The notes: generated by a model not told the origin, from the sequence alone. Positions 9,204 to 18,401 are shown, numbered from the stretch's first letter. The stretch is 64,000 bases of DNA from Paraburkholderia ferrariae NBRC 106233 (GCF_000685035.1 NZ_BAYB01000023.1:1-64000); one strand, 5' to 3'. Program-made: numbers and translations.

Positions 9204-10421
9204 ATGAAGAAAACGACGTTCGCGCGGCTCGCCGCGCTCTTTGCCGCCGCAGCGGCTGCAACGGCGATGAGCGCTGGCACCGCGCAGGCTGCCGACGACG
9301 CGGTGAAGATCGGCTTTATCACCGACATGTCGGGCCTGTATGCGGACGACGACGGCCAGGGCGGTCTCGAAGCGGTCCGCATGGCGGTGGCGGACTTCGG
9401 CGGCAAGGTGCTCGGCAAGCCGATCGACGTGCTGTATGCGGACCACCAGAACAAGGCGGACATCGCGGCTTCGAAGGCGCGCGAGTGGATGGACCGCGAC
9501 GGTATCGACATGCTGCTGGGCGGCACCAACTCGGCCACCGCGCTCTCCATGAATCAGGTGGCGCTGGAAAAGAAGCGGGTGTACTTCAACACAGGCGCGG
9601 GTACGGATGCGCTGACCAACGAGCAATGCACGCCGTACACGGTTCACTACGGCTATGACACGGTGGCGCTCGCGAAGGGCACGGGCCTCGCGGTGCTCAA
9701 GCAGGGCGGCAAGACCTGGTTCTTCCTCACGGCCGACTACGCGTTCGGCAAGTCGCTCGAAAAGAACACCGCCGACGTCGTGAAGGCGAACGGCGGCCAG
9801 GTGCTCGGCGAGGTTCGCCATCCGCTCTCGGCTTCGGACTTCTCCTCGTTCCTGTTGCAGGCGCAAGCATCGAAGGCGCAGATCCTCGGCCTCGCCAACG
9901 CGGGCGGCGACACGGTCAACTCGATCAAGGCCGCGAGGGAATTCGGCATTACGAAGACGATGAAGATCGCCGCGCTGCTGATGTTCCTGCCGGACGTGAA
10001 CAGCCTCGGGCTCGAAACGACGCAGGGCCTCGTGCTGACGACCGGCTGGTACTGGGACCAGAACGACGCCACGCGCCAGTGGGCGCAGCGCTATTACGAC
10101 AAGATGAAGAGGATGCCGTCCGAGCTGCAGGCGGCCGACTATTCGGCGGTGACCACCTACCTGAAGGCCGTGCAGGCAGCCGGTACGACCGACGCCGACA
10201 AGGTGATGGCGCAACTGAAGAAGACGAAGGTCGACGACTTCTACACGAAGGGCGGCTATATCCGTCAAGACGGCGTGCTGATCCACGACATGTATCTGGT
10301 GGAGGTGAAGAAGCCGTCCGAGTCGAAGCGTCCGTGGGACTACTACAAGGTCGTGCAGACCATTCCGGGCGAGCAGGCCTATACGACGAAGCAGGAGAGC
10401 CGCTGCGCGCTGTGGAAGTAG
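9204..10421 (+). CDS. HAAT-type periplasmic substrate-binding protein
   Basis: This 405-residue exported binding protein has a Sec signal peptide (MKKTTFARLAALF, cleaved near GTAQA-ADD). The mature fold is of the LivK/AmiC type, opening with VKIGFITDMSGLYADDDGQGG. The C-terminal half carries KKTKVDDFYTKGGYIRQDG, where most family members bind the returning hinge. It probably delivers an amino acid, amide or aromatic acid to the permeases downstream; the ligand is not predictable. The start is fixed by GAAGGAG 6 bases upstream and by the signal peptide. It sits between the ATPases and permeases, an order different from the second liv operon. Confidence 0.88.
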   Translation: MKKTTFARLAALFAAAAAATAMSAGTAQAADDAVKIGFITDMSGLYADDDGQGGLEAVRMAVADFGGKVLGKPIDVLYADHQNKADIAASKAREWMDRDGIDMLLGGTNSATALSMNQVALEKKRVYFNTGAGTDALTNEQCTPYTVHYGYDTVALAKGTGLAVLKQGGKTWFFLTADYAFGKSLEKNTADVVKANGGQVLGEVRHPLSASDFSSFLLQAQASKAQILGLANAGGDTVNSIKAAREFGITKTMKIAALLMFLPDVNSLGLETTQGLVLTTGWYWDQNDATRQWAQRYYDKMKRMPSELQAADYSAVTTYLKAVQAAGTTDADKVMAQLKKTKVDDFYTKGGYIRQDGVLIHDMYLVEVKKPSESKRPWDYYKVVQTIPGEQAYTTKQESRCALWK

Positions 10422-10518
10422 ACGCAGCGCGAGCGCGGCACGCGGCGTGGCGCCCGGGGCAACCCGGGCGCCGCGGCGTGTGCCGCACGAATGCGATCTT
10501 GAGGGGGTGGCAGCTTCC

Positions 10519-11403
10519 ATGACTATCTTTGGCATTCCGTTGCCGGCCATGCTGAGCCAGTTGTTGCTCGGGCTCGTGAACGGGTCGTTCTACGCGATCC
10601 TGAGCCTTGGCCTCGCGGTGATCTTCGGCATGCTCAACGTGATCAACTTTGCGCACGGCGCGCTGTTCATGCTGGGCGCGATGCTCACATGGATGGGGCT
10701 CGCGTACTTCAATCTGCCCTACTGGGTGATGCTCGTCGTCGCGCCGCTCGTGGTGGGCGCGTTCGGCATCCTGATCGAGCGCTCGATGCTGCGCTGGCTC
10801 TACCAGCTCGATCATCTCTACGGACTCCTGCTGACTTTCGGCCTGACGCTCGTGGTGGAGGGCGTGTTCCGTGCGGTCTATGGCTCGTCGGGGCAGCCCT
10901 ACGACGTGCCCGAGGCGCTCTCCGGCGCAACCGATCTGGGCTTCATGTATCTGCCGAACTATCGCGCGTGGGTAGTCGTCGCGTCGCTCAGCGTGTGCTT
11001 TGCCACCTGGTACGTGATCGAGAAGACGCGCTTGGGCGCCTACCTGCGCGCGGGCACGGAGAACCCCAAGATCGTGGAAGCGTTCGGCATCAACGTGCCG
11101 CTCATGATTACGCTCACCTACGGCTTCGGCGTCGCCCTCGCGGCGTTTGCGGGCGTGCTGGCCGCGCCCGTGATCCAGGTCTCTCCGCTCATGGGCCAGT
11201 CGATGATCATCACGGTGTTCGCCGTGGTCGTGATCGGCGGCATGGGGTCGATCATGGGGTCGATCCTCACCGGCCTGCTGCTGGGTGTGGTCGAAGGCTT
11301 CACGCGCGTGTTCTGGCCCGAGGCGTCCGCCACGGTGGTGTTCGTCATCATGGCGATCGTGCTGCTGATTCGCCCCGCAGGCCTCTTCGGCAAGGAACGG
11401 TGA
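10519..11403 (+). CDS. HAAT/LivH-type ABC transporter permease
   Basis: This 294-residue inner-membrane permease has about eight predicted membrane segments. It shows LivH-type signatures: LLLGLVNGSFYAILSLGLAV at the N-terminus, VINFAHGALFMLGA, and the cytoplasmic-loop region RAGTENPKIVEAFGINV that contacts the ATPase. The start at MTIFGIPLPA follows GAGGGGGTGG. Its stop shares a base with the start of the next gene (TGATG), which indicates translational coupling. Confidence 0.9.
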   Translation: MTIFGIPLPAMLSQLLLGLVNGSFYAILSLGLAVIFGMLNVINFAHGALFMLGAMLTWMGLAYFNLPYWVMLVVAPLVVGAFGILIERSMLRWLYQLDHLYGLLLTFGLTLVVEGVFRAVYGSSGQPYDVPEALSGATDLGFMYLPNYRAWVVVASLSVCFATWYVIEKTRLGAYLRAGTENPKIVEAFGINVPLMITLTYGFGVALAAFAGVLAAPVIQVSPLMGQSMIITVFAVVVIGGMGSIMGSILTGLLLGVVEGFTRVFWPEASATVVFVIMAIVLLIRPAGLFGKER

Positions 11404-12374
11404 TGCAAAGAAAAGTGCTCTATGGACTGCTGCTGGTGGGCCTGCTGGCCGCGCCGTTCGCCGGCGTGTATCCGCTCTTCGTGATGAAGGTGCTCTGCTT
11501 CGCGCTCTTCGCTGCCGCGTTCAATCTGCTGATCGGCTACACGGGCCTGCTCTCGTTCGGCCACGCGATGTTCCTCGCCACGGCGGGCTACGTCACGGGC
11601 TACATGATGCAGTCGCTCAACGTCACGCCCGAGCTGGGGGTGCTGGCCGGCACGGTGGCGGCGACAGTGCTGGGCCTCGTGACCGGCATCTTCGCGATTC
11701 GCCGCCAGGGCATCTACTTCGCCATGGTGACGCTCGCGCTCGCGCAGATGGTCTATTTCGTCTATCTGCAGGCGCCCTTCACGCACGGCGAAGACGGCTT
11801 GCAAGGCGTGCCGCGCGGCAAGCTGTTCGGCCTGCTCTCGCTCTCGTCGGACCTCGTGCTCTATTACGTCGTGCTCGTCGTGATGGTGCTCGCGTTCCTC
11901 TTCATCGTGCGCGTCGTGCATTCGCCGTTCGGGCAGGTGCTGGTCGCCATCAAGGAGAACGAGCCGCGCGCCATTTCGCTCGGCTACGACACCGACCGCT
12001 TCAAGCTGCTCGCCTATGTGCTCTCGGCGGGGCTTGCGGGTCTCGCCGGGTCGCTCAAAGTGCTCGTGCTGGGCTTTGAGACGCTTGGCGACGCCTACTG
12101 GACGATGTCGGGCCTCGTGATCCTGATGACGCTGGTGGGCGGCATGGGCACGCTGTTCGGACCGCTTCTCGGCGCCGCGCTGATCGTTTCGCTCGAAGAC
12201 CGGCTGGGCGACATTGGCGGCGCGCTCGCCTCGGTGACGGGCGTGGACTGGTTCAACTCGCTCGGTGAGTCCGCAACGATCGTGACGGGCCTCATTTTCA
12301 TTGCCTGCGTGCTGGCGTTCCGGCGCGGGATTGTCGGCGAAATCGTGGCGCGGGTGAAGCCATTGCGGGCATGA
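11403..12374 (+). CDS. HAAT/LivM-type ABC transporter permease
   Basis: This 323-residue permease is the second membrane subunit of the first liv-type transporter. Typical LivM segments are visible: FAAAFNLLIGYTGLLSFGHA, the central GIYFAMVTLALAQMVYF, and the ATPase-coupling loop AIKENEPRAISLGYDTDRFK. It overlaps the LivH-type stop by one base and is the last gene of the operon. The following 900 bases hold no convincing gene. Confidence 0.9.
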   Translation: MQRKVLYGLLLVGLLAAPFAGVYPLFVMKVLCFALFAAAFNLLIGYTGLLSFGHAMFLATAGYVTGYMMQSLNVTPELGVLAGTVAATVLGLVTGIFAIRRQGIYFAMVTLALAQMVYFVYLQAPFTHGEDGLQGVPRGKLFGLLSLSSDLVLYYVVLVVMVLAFLFIVRVVHSPFGQVLVAIKENEPRAISLGYDTDRFKLLAYVLSAGLAGLAGSLKVLVLGFETLGDAYWTMSGLVILMTLVGGMGTLFGPLLGAALIVSLEDRLGDIGGALASVTGVDWFNSLGESATIVTGLIFIACVLAFRRGIVGEIVARVKPLRA

Positions 12375-12640
12375 TGTTTTTGAATGCTGTCGGGCGCGGG
12401 CGGGGAGGGGGATTCTCGTATAGTCTTGCTGCGCTGCATGCCGGATTTGCGCATAACGAAGTCCGCGACTACGACAGAATCGTGTCGGCTCGCCCCAAAT
12501 CGGTGCTGCGCTGCACCACTAGGGTAAATGCTAGTTGTAGCAGAGGGGGCGGAAGTTTAAAGTTCACCCAGTTCTGATGCACCGAATTTGCAGGTGGAGA
12601 ACGAGGAGACAACTGAGGCACCAAGTGCCCGGACAAGAAG

Positions 12641-12675
12641 GCGCTGTTGGGCGGGAGCCCAACAGCGCTTTTTAT
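12641..12675 (+). terminator. Rho-independent terminator after the first liv operon
   Basis: A perfect 12-base-pair stem (gcgctgttgggc / gcccaacagcgc) with a ggga loop is followed by tttttatattt. It lies 267 bases past the last permease gene, so it may end a separate small transcript and not only the operon. Confidence 0.85.
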
Positions 12676-13060
12676 ATTTGGTTCGTCATTTTTAGTTTTC
12701 CATTTTAGCCGGCGATTTTTCGTCGATTATCCATTTCCCCCGCCTTTTCGCTTTTTCTCCCGCGCTTTTTCCGTTTTTCCAGCACACGCCATTTCATTTC
12801 CCCGATTTACGCAAATCGCCATGCTGCGCAGCAAAAGCCACGTGGCACATGCCTTCTGGCATTACGCATTTTTCCATTGCTCCCGCACGCCTTGTAAGGT
12901 TCTGGAAAGCGCTTGCGGGCGCAACAGCCGGTCCGCTACACTCGGCATTCGCTGACTATCCGGTCGGCATAATGCGTCGGTCGCGGCCGGCGCATTATCG
13001 CAATCGCTGGAACCAGACCCAACGAAGGTCCGGCGCGATGGGTGCGACGAAGCATCGGAA

Positions 13061-13096
13061 AAGGGCACAGCGGGTTCTCCGGCGTGCCCTTTTTTG
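13061..13096 (+). terminator. Rho-independent terminator upstream of the second liv operon
   Basis: Arms aagggcac (13061-13068) and gtgccctt (13084-13091) enclose a 15-base loop and run into a T-tract. With no gene just upstream, it probably ends a small RNA or acts as an attenuator in the leader of the downstream binding-protein gene. Confidence 0.7.
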
Positions 13097-13178
13097 TTGC
13101 ATCGAATATCGGCCGCAGCGGCATGCAGGAGCGGTCAGGGAGCCAATAAAGCGGTTCGCGCAACAGGCAGGGAAAACC

Positions 13179-13298
13179 ATGCGTTACACGCGCGATCCCG
13201 ATTACTACACTCAAGGGCCGGCGCCGATTTACGAAGATATTAGTGATCGGCGCCAGGTCAATCGACACGCAGGCAAAGCGTTTGGAGACGCGCAATGA
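13179..13298 (+). CDS. Possible 39-residue leader ORF overlapping the binding-protein start
   Basis: An ATG at 13179, preceded by GGCAGGGAAAA, opens a frame of 39 codons (MRYTRDPDYYTQGPAP at the N-terminus). It ends with a TGA overlapping the ATG of the next gene (ATGA at 13295). The overlap would couple translation of the two. The frame spans a perfect 9-base dyad, ggcgccgat (13220-13228) and atcggcgcc (13246-13254). Codon use is not strongly biased, so it may be only a structured leader. Confidence 0.3.
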   Translation: MRYTRDPDYYTQGPAPIYEDISDRRQVNRHAGKAFGDAQ

Positions 13299-14464
13299 AA
13301 ACGATGAAGTGGGCTTTGAGGTCAGTGAGCGCCGGACTCGCAGCGGCGCTGATGGGCACGGCCGGGGTGGCCGTGGCACAGGTGAAGATCGGCGTGACGC
13401 TTTCGGCGACGGGGCCGGCGGCTTCGCTCGGCATTCCCGAGAAGAACACGATTGCGCTGCTGCCCAAGGAGATTGCGGGCAAGAGCGTGCAGTACATCGT
13501 GCTCGACGACGCATCGGATACGAGCAAGGCCGTGCAGAACACGCACAAGCTGATCGACGAAGATCACGTGGACGCGATCATCGGTTCTTCCGTAACGCCG
13601 AACTCGCTCGCGATGCTCGACGTGATCGAGCAGGGCAAGACGCCCATGATCTCGCTCGCGGCGTCGGCCGCGATCATCCAGCCCATGGACGACAAGCGCA
13701 AATGGGCCTTCAAGACGCCGCAGAACGACAGCCTGATGGCCGACGCGCTGGCCGGCTATATGGAGAAGCACGGCGTGAAGACGGTGGGTTTCATCGGCTT
13801 CACCGACGCCTATGGCGACAGCTGGCTCAAGGAGTTCGGCGCGGCCGCGGCGAAGCACAACCTCAAGATCGTGGCGACCGAGCGCTATAACCGCACCGAT
13901 TCCTCGGTCACGGGGCAGGCGCTCAAGCTGATGTCCGCGAACCCGGATGCCGTGCTGATCGCCGGTTCGGGCACGCCGGCGGCGCTGCCCGCCACGACGC
14001 TGAAGGACCGCGGCTACAAGGGCAAGATCTATCAGACGCACGGCGTGGCCAACAACGACTTCCTGCGCGTGTGCGGCAAGGATTGCGATGGCGAGCTGCT
14101 GCCCGCCGGCCCGATCCTCGTGGCCGATCAGCTGTCGGACGCGAATCCGGTCAAGAAGTCGGCGCTGGCCTATAAGACAGCCTACGAGAAGGTCTACGGC
14201 GCCGGGTCCGTCGCAACGTTCGGCGGCCATGCGTGGGACGCCGGCCAGATGCTCCAGCGCGCGATTCCGGTCGCGCTGAAGTCGGGGCAGCCGGGCACCG
14301 AAGCGTTCCGTGTCGCGCTGCGCGATGCGCTCGAAAACGTGAAGGAGCTGCCGCTCTCGCACGGCATCATGAACACGACTCCCACCGATCACAACGGTCT
14401 CGACGACCGTGCCCGCGTGATCGTGGAGATCGTCGACGGCAAGTGGAAGCTGCAGGGCGAGTGA
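13295..14464 (+). CDS. HAAT-type periplasmic substrate-binding protein
   Basis: This 389-residue exported protein belongs to the branched-chain amino acid/aromatic acid binding family. It has a signal peptide (MKTMKWALRSVSAGLAAAL, cleavage near GVAVA-QVK), the usual start of the mature fold (VKIGVTLSATGPAASLGIPE) and the SSVTPNSLAMLDV segment lining the ligand cleft. A cysteine pair (VCGKDCDG) lies late in the sequence. A GGAG ribosome site precedes the ATG. It leads the second liv-type operon, and the ligand cannot be named from sequence. Confidence 0.9.
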   Translation: MKTMKWALRSVSAGLAAALMGTAGVAVAQVKIGVTLSATGPAASLGIPEKNTIALLPKEIAGKSVQYIVLDDASDTSKAVQNTHKLIDEDHVDAIIGSSVTPNSLAMLDVIEQGKTPMISLAASAAIIQPMDDKRKWAFKTPQNDSLMADALAGYMEKHGVKTVGFIGFTDAYGDSWLKEFGAAAAKHNLKIVATERYNRTDSSVTGQALKLMSANPDAVLIAGSGTPAALPATTLKDRGYKGKIYQTHGVANNDFLRVCGKDCDGELLPAGPILVADQLSDANPVKKSALAYKTAYEKVYGAGSVATFGGHAWDAGQMLQRAIPVALKSGQPGTEAFRVALRDALENVKELPLSHGIMNTTPTDHNGLDDRARVIVEIVDGKWKLQGE

Positions 14465-14780
14465 CGACATTGCCGGGGTGAGCGCGGGCCGTCCGCCATT
14501 GGGGTTGGGCCCGGTGGAAGACGGTTCCGCGTGTTTCGCTTGTTTCGCGTGTTCCGTGCGAAACGCTCGCTCACTCGCCTGCGCGTCATTCTGTCGATCG
14601 ACAATGATGAGCGGCGCGCCGGGCGCCGCTCGCGTTGCTGTTGTCGCTGTTGCCGTCCGGCACTGCGTGCCGTGGCATACCGCCGGCCGGCTGGCCGGCG
14701 GCGCTTTCCGCACTTTCCGCACGCAATCGCATTTCCGTCGTTCGACGTTCCAGGTTCCAGAGTTTCAGGAAGAGGGGTGT
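14465..14780. other. Intergenic region between binding protein and permease genes
   Basis: No gene is seen in these 316 bases. They contain a gtttcgc/gcgaaac dyad around 14532-14565 and an exact 9-base tandem repeat (tttccgcac, 14705-14722). The gap within an otherwise tight operon may host processing or an extra promoter. Confidence 0.5.
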
Positions 14781-15836
14781 ATGGATTTATCGATCGCCGC
14801 GATCCTCGCGCAGGACGGCATTACCACCGGTGCCATTTACGCGCTGCTGGCGCTTGCACTGGTGCTGGTGTTTTCCGTGACGCGGGTGATCTTCATTCCG
14901 CAGGGCGAGTTCGTCTCGTATGGCGCGCTTACGCTCGCTGCGCTGCAATCGCAGAAGTTTCCGGCCACCTGCTGGCTGCTCATGGCGCTCGGCGCGGCAT
15001 GCTTTGTCGTGGAGACGGCGGGGCTCGTGCGGCACGCCGAGCGGCGCAGGCATGCGGCGCGCACGCTCGTCACGCTTGCCGGGAAGTATCTGCTGTTTCC
15101 CCTCGCGCTCTATGCACTCACGCGCGGGCTCGCGGCCCAGCCGTTGCCGATGCTCGTGCAGATCGCGCTCACCCTGGCGATCGTGGTGCCGATGGGGCCG
15201 TTCATCTACCGTCTCGCCTACGAGCCCATCGCCGAAGCCACGACGCTGCTGCTGCTCATCGTCGCCGTGGCGGTGCACTTCGCGATGGTCGGCCTCGGGC
15301 TCGTGATGTTCGGCGCCGAAGGCTCGCGCACCAACGCGTTCTCCGACGCCACGTTCAACATCGGCAGCCTCTCCATCTCGGGGCAGAGCCTCTGGGTGAT
15401 CGGCACGGCAGCCGTGCTGATCGTCGCGCTGTACGTCTATTTCGGCCGCACGATCTCGGGGAAGGCGCTGCGCGCGACCTCGGTGAACCGGCTGGGCGCG
15501 CGGCTTGTCGGGATCGGCACGACCCAGGCCGGGCGGCTCGCGTTCACGCTTGCCGCCGGGCTGGGCGCGCTGTGCGGCATCCTCGTCGCGCCGCTCACCA
15601 CCATCTACTACGACTCGGGTTTCCTGATCGGCCTGAAGGGTTTCGTGGGCGCGATTATCGGCGGCCTGGTGAGCTATCCGCTGGCGGCGGCGGGCTCGGT
15701 GCTCGTTGGTCTGCTCGAGTCGTATTCGTCGTTCTGGGCGAGCTCCTATAAGGAAGTGATCGTGTTCACGCTCATCATCCCGGTGCTGCTGTGGCGCAGT
15801 TTCGCGACACCGCATACCGAAGAAGAAGAGGAGTGA
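14781..15836 (+). CDS. HAAT/LivH-type ABC transporter permease
   Basis: This 351-residue membrane protein is larger than ordinary LivH because of an insert of about 80 residues after the first helices (charged segment RHAERRRHAARTLVTLAGKY, then two extra hydrophobic stretches). Family marks are GITTGAIYALLALALVLVFS, the IPQGEFVSYGAL segment and the C-terminal SGFLIGLKGFVGAIIGGLVSYP. The C-terminus is acidic (EEEEE). The start follows AGGAAGAGGGG; the longer frame upstream reads through intergenic DNA. Four bases separate it from the next gene. Confidence 0.88.
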   Translation: MDLSIAAILAQDGITTGAIYALLALALVLVFSVTRVIFIPQGEFVSYGALTLAALQSQKFPATCWLLMALGAACFVVETAGLVRHAERRRHAARTLVTLAGKYLLFPLALYALTRGLAAQPLPMLVQIALTLAIVVPMGPFIYRLAYEPIAEATTLLLLIVAVAVHFAMVGLGLVMFGAEGSRTNAFSDATFNIGSLSISGQSLWVIGTAAVLIVALYVYFGRTISGKALRATSVNRLGARLVGIGTTQAGRLAFTLAAGLGALCGILVAPLTTIYYDSGFLIGLKGFVGAIIGGLVSYPLAAAGSVLVGLLESYSSFWASSYKEVIVFTLIIPVLLWRSFATPHTEEEEE

Positions 15837-15840
15837 TGCG

Positions 15841-17628
15841 ATGAAACGGATCATCATGCATAACCGCTTCTTCTGGCTGTTCCTCGTGGTGATGTTCGCG
15901 CTGCCCGTGCTGCCGGGCGCCGTGCACGTGCCCGAGTACTGGATCACGCTGCTCAACTACATCGGCCTCTATTCGATCGTCGCGATCGGGCTCGTGCTGC
16001 TCACCGGCATTGGCGGGATGACCAGCTTCGGGCAGGCGGCGTTCGTCGGGATCGGCGCCTATGCCACCGCATATCTCACCACGCAGTACGGCGTTTCGCC
16101 GTGGCTCGCATTGATTGTCGGCATGGTGGTGACGGGGCTCGTGGCGCTCGTGCTCGGGCTCGTCACGATGCGGCTCTCCGGCCACTTCCTGCCGCTCGGC
16201 ACGATTGCCTGGGGCCTCGCGCTGTACTTCCTGTTCGGCAACCTCGACGCATTGGGCAAGTACGACGGCATCAACGGCATTCCGGTGCTGAACGTGTTCG
16301 GCATCGCCCTGGAGTCCGGGCGGCATATCTATTACCTGATCTGGGTAGTCGTGCTGCTTTCGGTCGTCTCTGTTCAGAATCTGCTTAATAGCCGCACCGG
16401 GCGAGCGATTCGCGCGCTGCGCGGCGGCGGCTTGATGGCGGAGGCGATGGGTGTGAATACGGCGTGGATGCGCGTGGTGATCTTCGTCTATGCGGCCGTG
16501 CTCGCCGCCGTTTCCGGCTTCCTCTACGCGCATTTGCAGCGGGCCGTGAATCCCACGCCGTTCGGGCTGAATCACGGCATCGAGTATCTGTTCATGGCGG
16601 TGGTGGGGGGCGTGGCGCACGTCTGGGGCGCGGTGCTGGGCGCTGCGATCCTGACCGTGCTGCAGGACTGGCTGCAGACCATTCTGCCGAAGCTGCTGGG
16701 CGAGAACGGCAACTTCGAAATCATCGTGTTCGGCATTCTGATGGTGCTGCTGCTGCAGTACGCGCGTCGCGGCGTCTGGCCGTTCGTCGCGCGTTTCTTC
16801 CCGCGCGGTCCGCGGGCCCACGTGCCCGAAGATGCCGAGCCATTGCCGCAGCGCAGCAAACCGGCCACCGGAGAATTGCTGTTGACGGTCGATAAGGCGC
16901 GCAAGCAGTTCGGCGGTCTCGTGGCCGTCAACGACGTGAGTTTCGAGGTGAAGGCGGGGCAAATCGTCGGGCTGATCGGTCCGAACGGCGCCGGCAAATC
17001 GACGACGTTCAACCTCGTGACCGGCGTTCTGGAGCCCACGAGCGGCGAGATCATGTTCCGCGGCGAGCGCATCGATCGCCTCACTTCACGTGAAATCGTC
17101 GCCCGCGGAATTGGCCGGACGTTCCAGCACGTCAAGCTGCTGCCGACGATGACGGTGCTCGAGAACGTCGCGATCGGCGCGCACCTGCGCGGCCATGCGG
17201 GCGTGCTGCGCAGCGTCGCGAAGCTCAACGTCGCCGAGGAAGGGCGGCTGATGAGCGAGGCGGCGAAGCAGCTTCGGCGCGTCGGGCTCGAACAGCATAT
17301 GTACGAAGAGGCAGGCAGCCTCGCGCTCGGCCAGCAACGGATTGTGGAAATTGCGCGGGCGCTCTGCTGCGATCCAACCCTGCTGCTGCTCGACGAGCCG
17401 GCGGCGGGCCTGCGCTATCAGGAGAAGCAGCAGTTGGCGGCGTTGCTGCGCAAGCTGAAGGAAGAGGGGATGAGCGTGCTGCTGGTGGAACACGACATGG
17501 ATTTCGTGATGAACCTCACGGACCGGCTGGTCGTGATGGAGTTCGGCACGCGCATCGCAGAAGGCTTGCCGGAGGACGTGCAGAAAGATCCGGCGGTGCT
17601 CGAGGCTTATCTGGGCGGGGTGGAGTGA
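15841..17628 (+). CDS. Fused LivM-type permease and LivG-type ATPase
   Basis: This 595-residue protein joins two transporter subunits in one chain. Residues 1-320 are a LivM-type permease (LLTGIGGMTSFGQAAFVGIG; coupling loop RALRGGGLMAEAMGVNTAWM). After a charged, proline-rich linker (about 320-345), residues 345-595 form a LivG-type ATPase. The ATPase has Walker A GPNGAGKSTT, signature SLALGQQRIVEIAR, Walker B TLLLLDEPAAGL and H-loop LLVEHDMDFV. Such fusions occur in Burkholderiales but are a minority form. The next gene supplies the LivF-type ATPase and overlaps the stop. Confidence 0.92.
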   Translation: MKRIIMHNRFFWLFLVVMFALPVLPGAVHVPEYWITLLNYIGLYSIVAIGLVLLTGIGGMTSFGQAAFVGIGAYATAYLTTQYGVSPWLALIVGMVVTGLVALVLGLVTMRLSGHFLPLGTIAWGLALYFLFGNLDALGKYDGINGIPVLNVFGIALESGRHIYYLIWVVVLLSVVSVQNLLNSRTGRAIRALRGGGLMAEAMGVNTAWMRVVIFVYAAVLAAVSGFLYAHLQRAVNPTPFGLNHGIEYLFMAVVGGVAHVWGAVLGAAILTVLQDWLQTILPKLLGENGNFEIIVFGILMVLLLQYARRGVWPFVARFFPRGPRAHVPEDAEPLPQRSKPATGELLLTVDKARKQFGGLVAVNDVSFEVKAGQIVGLIGPNGAGKSTTFNLVTGVLEPTSGEIMFRGERIDRLTSREIVARGIGRTFQHVKLLPTMTVLENVAIGAHLRGHAGVLRSVAKLNVAEEGRLMSEAAKQLRRVGLEQHMYEEAGSLALGQQRIVEIARALCCDPTLLLLDEPAAGLRYQEKQQLAALLRKLKEEGMSVLLVEHDMDFVMNLTDRLVVMEFGTRIAEGLPEDVQKDPAVLEAYLGGVE

Positions 17629-18377
17629 TGAGTTCAAATCCTGTTCTGGAAGTCTCCAATCTTTCGGTGCGCTACGGGAAGATCGAGGCGCTGCACCACG
17701 CCGCTATCAAGGTGGGGGCGGGGCAGATCGTTTCCGTGATCGGGCCGAACGGCGCCGGCAAGTCCACGTTGCTCAACGCCATCATGGGCGCGCTGCCCGT
17801 AACCGGGCACGCGAGCGGCCGGATTACATACCGGGGCGATGAAGTCGGCGCGCTGCCGATCGAGCGGCGCGTGGCGCGCGGCATGTGTCTCGTGCCCGAA
17901 AAGCGGGAGTTGTTCGCTTCGATGACCGTTGAAGACAACCTCGTGCTTGGTGCGTATCGCCGCAAGCAGGCTGGCGAGCGTAATTTTCTCGATCAGCTCG
18001 ACCACGTGTTCGAGCTGTTTCCACGGCTCAAGGAGCGGCGCACGCAGGCGGCCGGGACGCTTTCGGGCGGCGAGCGGCAGATGCTCGCGGTGGGCCGCGC
18101 GTTGATGGGCAAGCCCGATCTACTGATGCTCGACGAACCGAGCCTTGGTCTCGCGCCGCTGATCGTGAAGGAGATTTTCCATATCATCAGTGCGCTGCGG
18201 CAGACCGGTGTGGCGACGCTGCTGATCGAGCAGAACGCGCGCGCCGCGCTGCAAGTCTCCGACTATGGCTACGTGCTTGAAACGGGCGATTTGGCGCTGG
18301 AAGGTGCGGCAGACGAGCTTGCGCAGAACCCGCGAGTAATCGAAACCTACCTCGGACTGGTGAAGAAACCGGTCTGA
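17628..18377 (+). CDS. HAAT/LivF-type ABC transporter ATP-binding protein
   Basis: This 249-residue ATPase has all canonical motifs: Walker A GPNGAGKST, signature TLSGGERQMLAVGRALM, Walker B LLMLDEPSLGLAP and the LivF-type LLIEQNARAAL. The ATG overlaps the previous TGA by one base (TGATG); a GTG one codon earlier is also in frame. It completes the second liv-type transporter: binding protein, LivH, LivM-LivG fusion, LivF. In contrast to the first operon, its Walker A lysine is intact. Confidence 0.92.
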   Translation: MSSNPVLEVSNLSVRYGKIEALHHAAIKVGAGQIVSVIGPNGAGKSTLLNAIMGALPVTGHASGRITYRGDEVGALPIERRVARGMCLVPEKRELFASMTVEDNLVLGAYRRKQAGERNFLDQLDHVFELFPRLKERRTQAAGTLSGGERQMLAVGRALMGKPDLLMLDEPSLGLAPLIVKEIFHIISALRQTGVATLLIEQNARAALQVSDYGYVLETGDLALEGAADELAQNPRVIETYLGLVKKPV

Positions 18378-18401
18378 GTTATCTGTATGTTGTTCACGAA
18401 G

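Larger units (their letters stand above)
12375..13294. other. Long intergenic region with two terminator-like hairpins
   Basis: No convincing long gene is visible in 920 bases. A GC-normal block with several short hairpins (for example actag/ctagt around 12520-12540) runs into a strong terminator at 12641. An AT-rich, pyrimidine-rich block (about 12669-12900) follows. Then comes an 8-base inverted repeat (ataatgcg 12969-12976, cgcattat 12991-12998), a second terminator at 13061, a possible 39-codon ORF at 13179 and a 9-base dyad at 13220-13254. The layout suggests one or two small RNAs or a leader upstream of the second liv operon. Confidence 0.5.

Noticed and set aside
12647..12955. 102-codon frame rich in Phe and Ser after the first liv operon
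   Set aside because: Begins within the terminator stem, has no ribosome site, and the composition reflects the pyrimidine-rich DNA.
17082..17097. A third parS-like element (ttcacgtgaaa core) inside the LivM-LivG fusion gene
   Set aside because: Only 11 of 16 positions match the parS consensus when centred on the palindrome; the two exact sites elsewhere make this one unconvincing.
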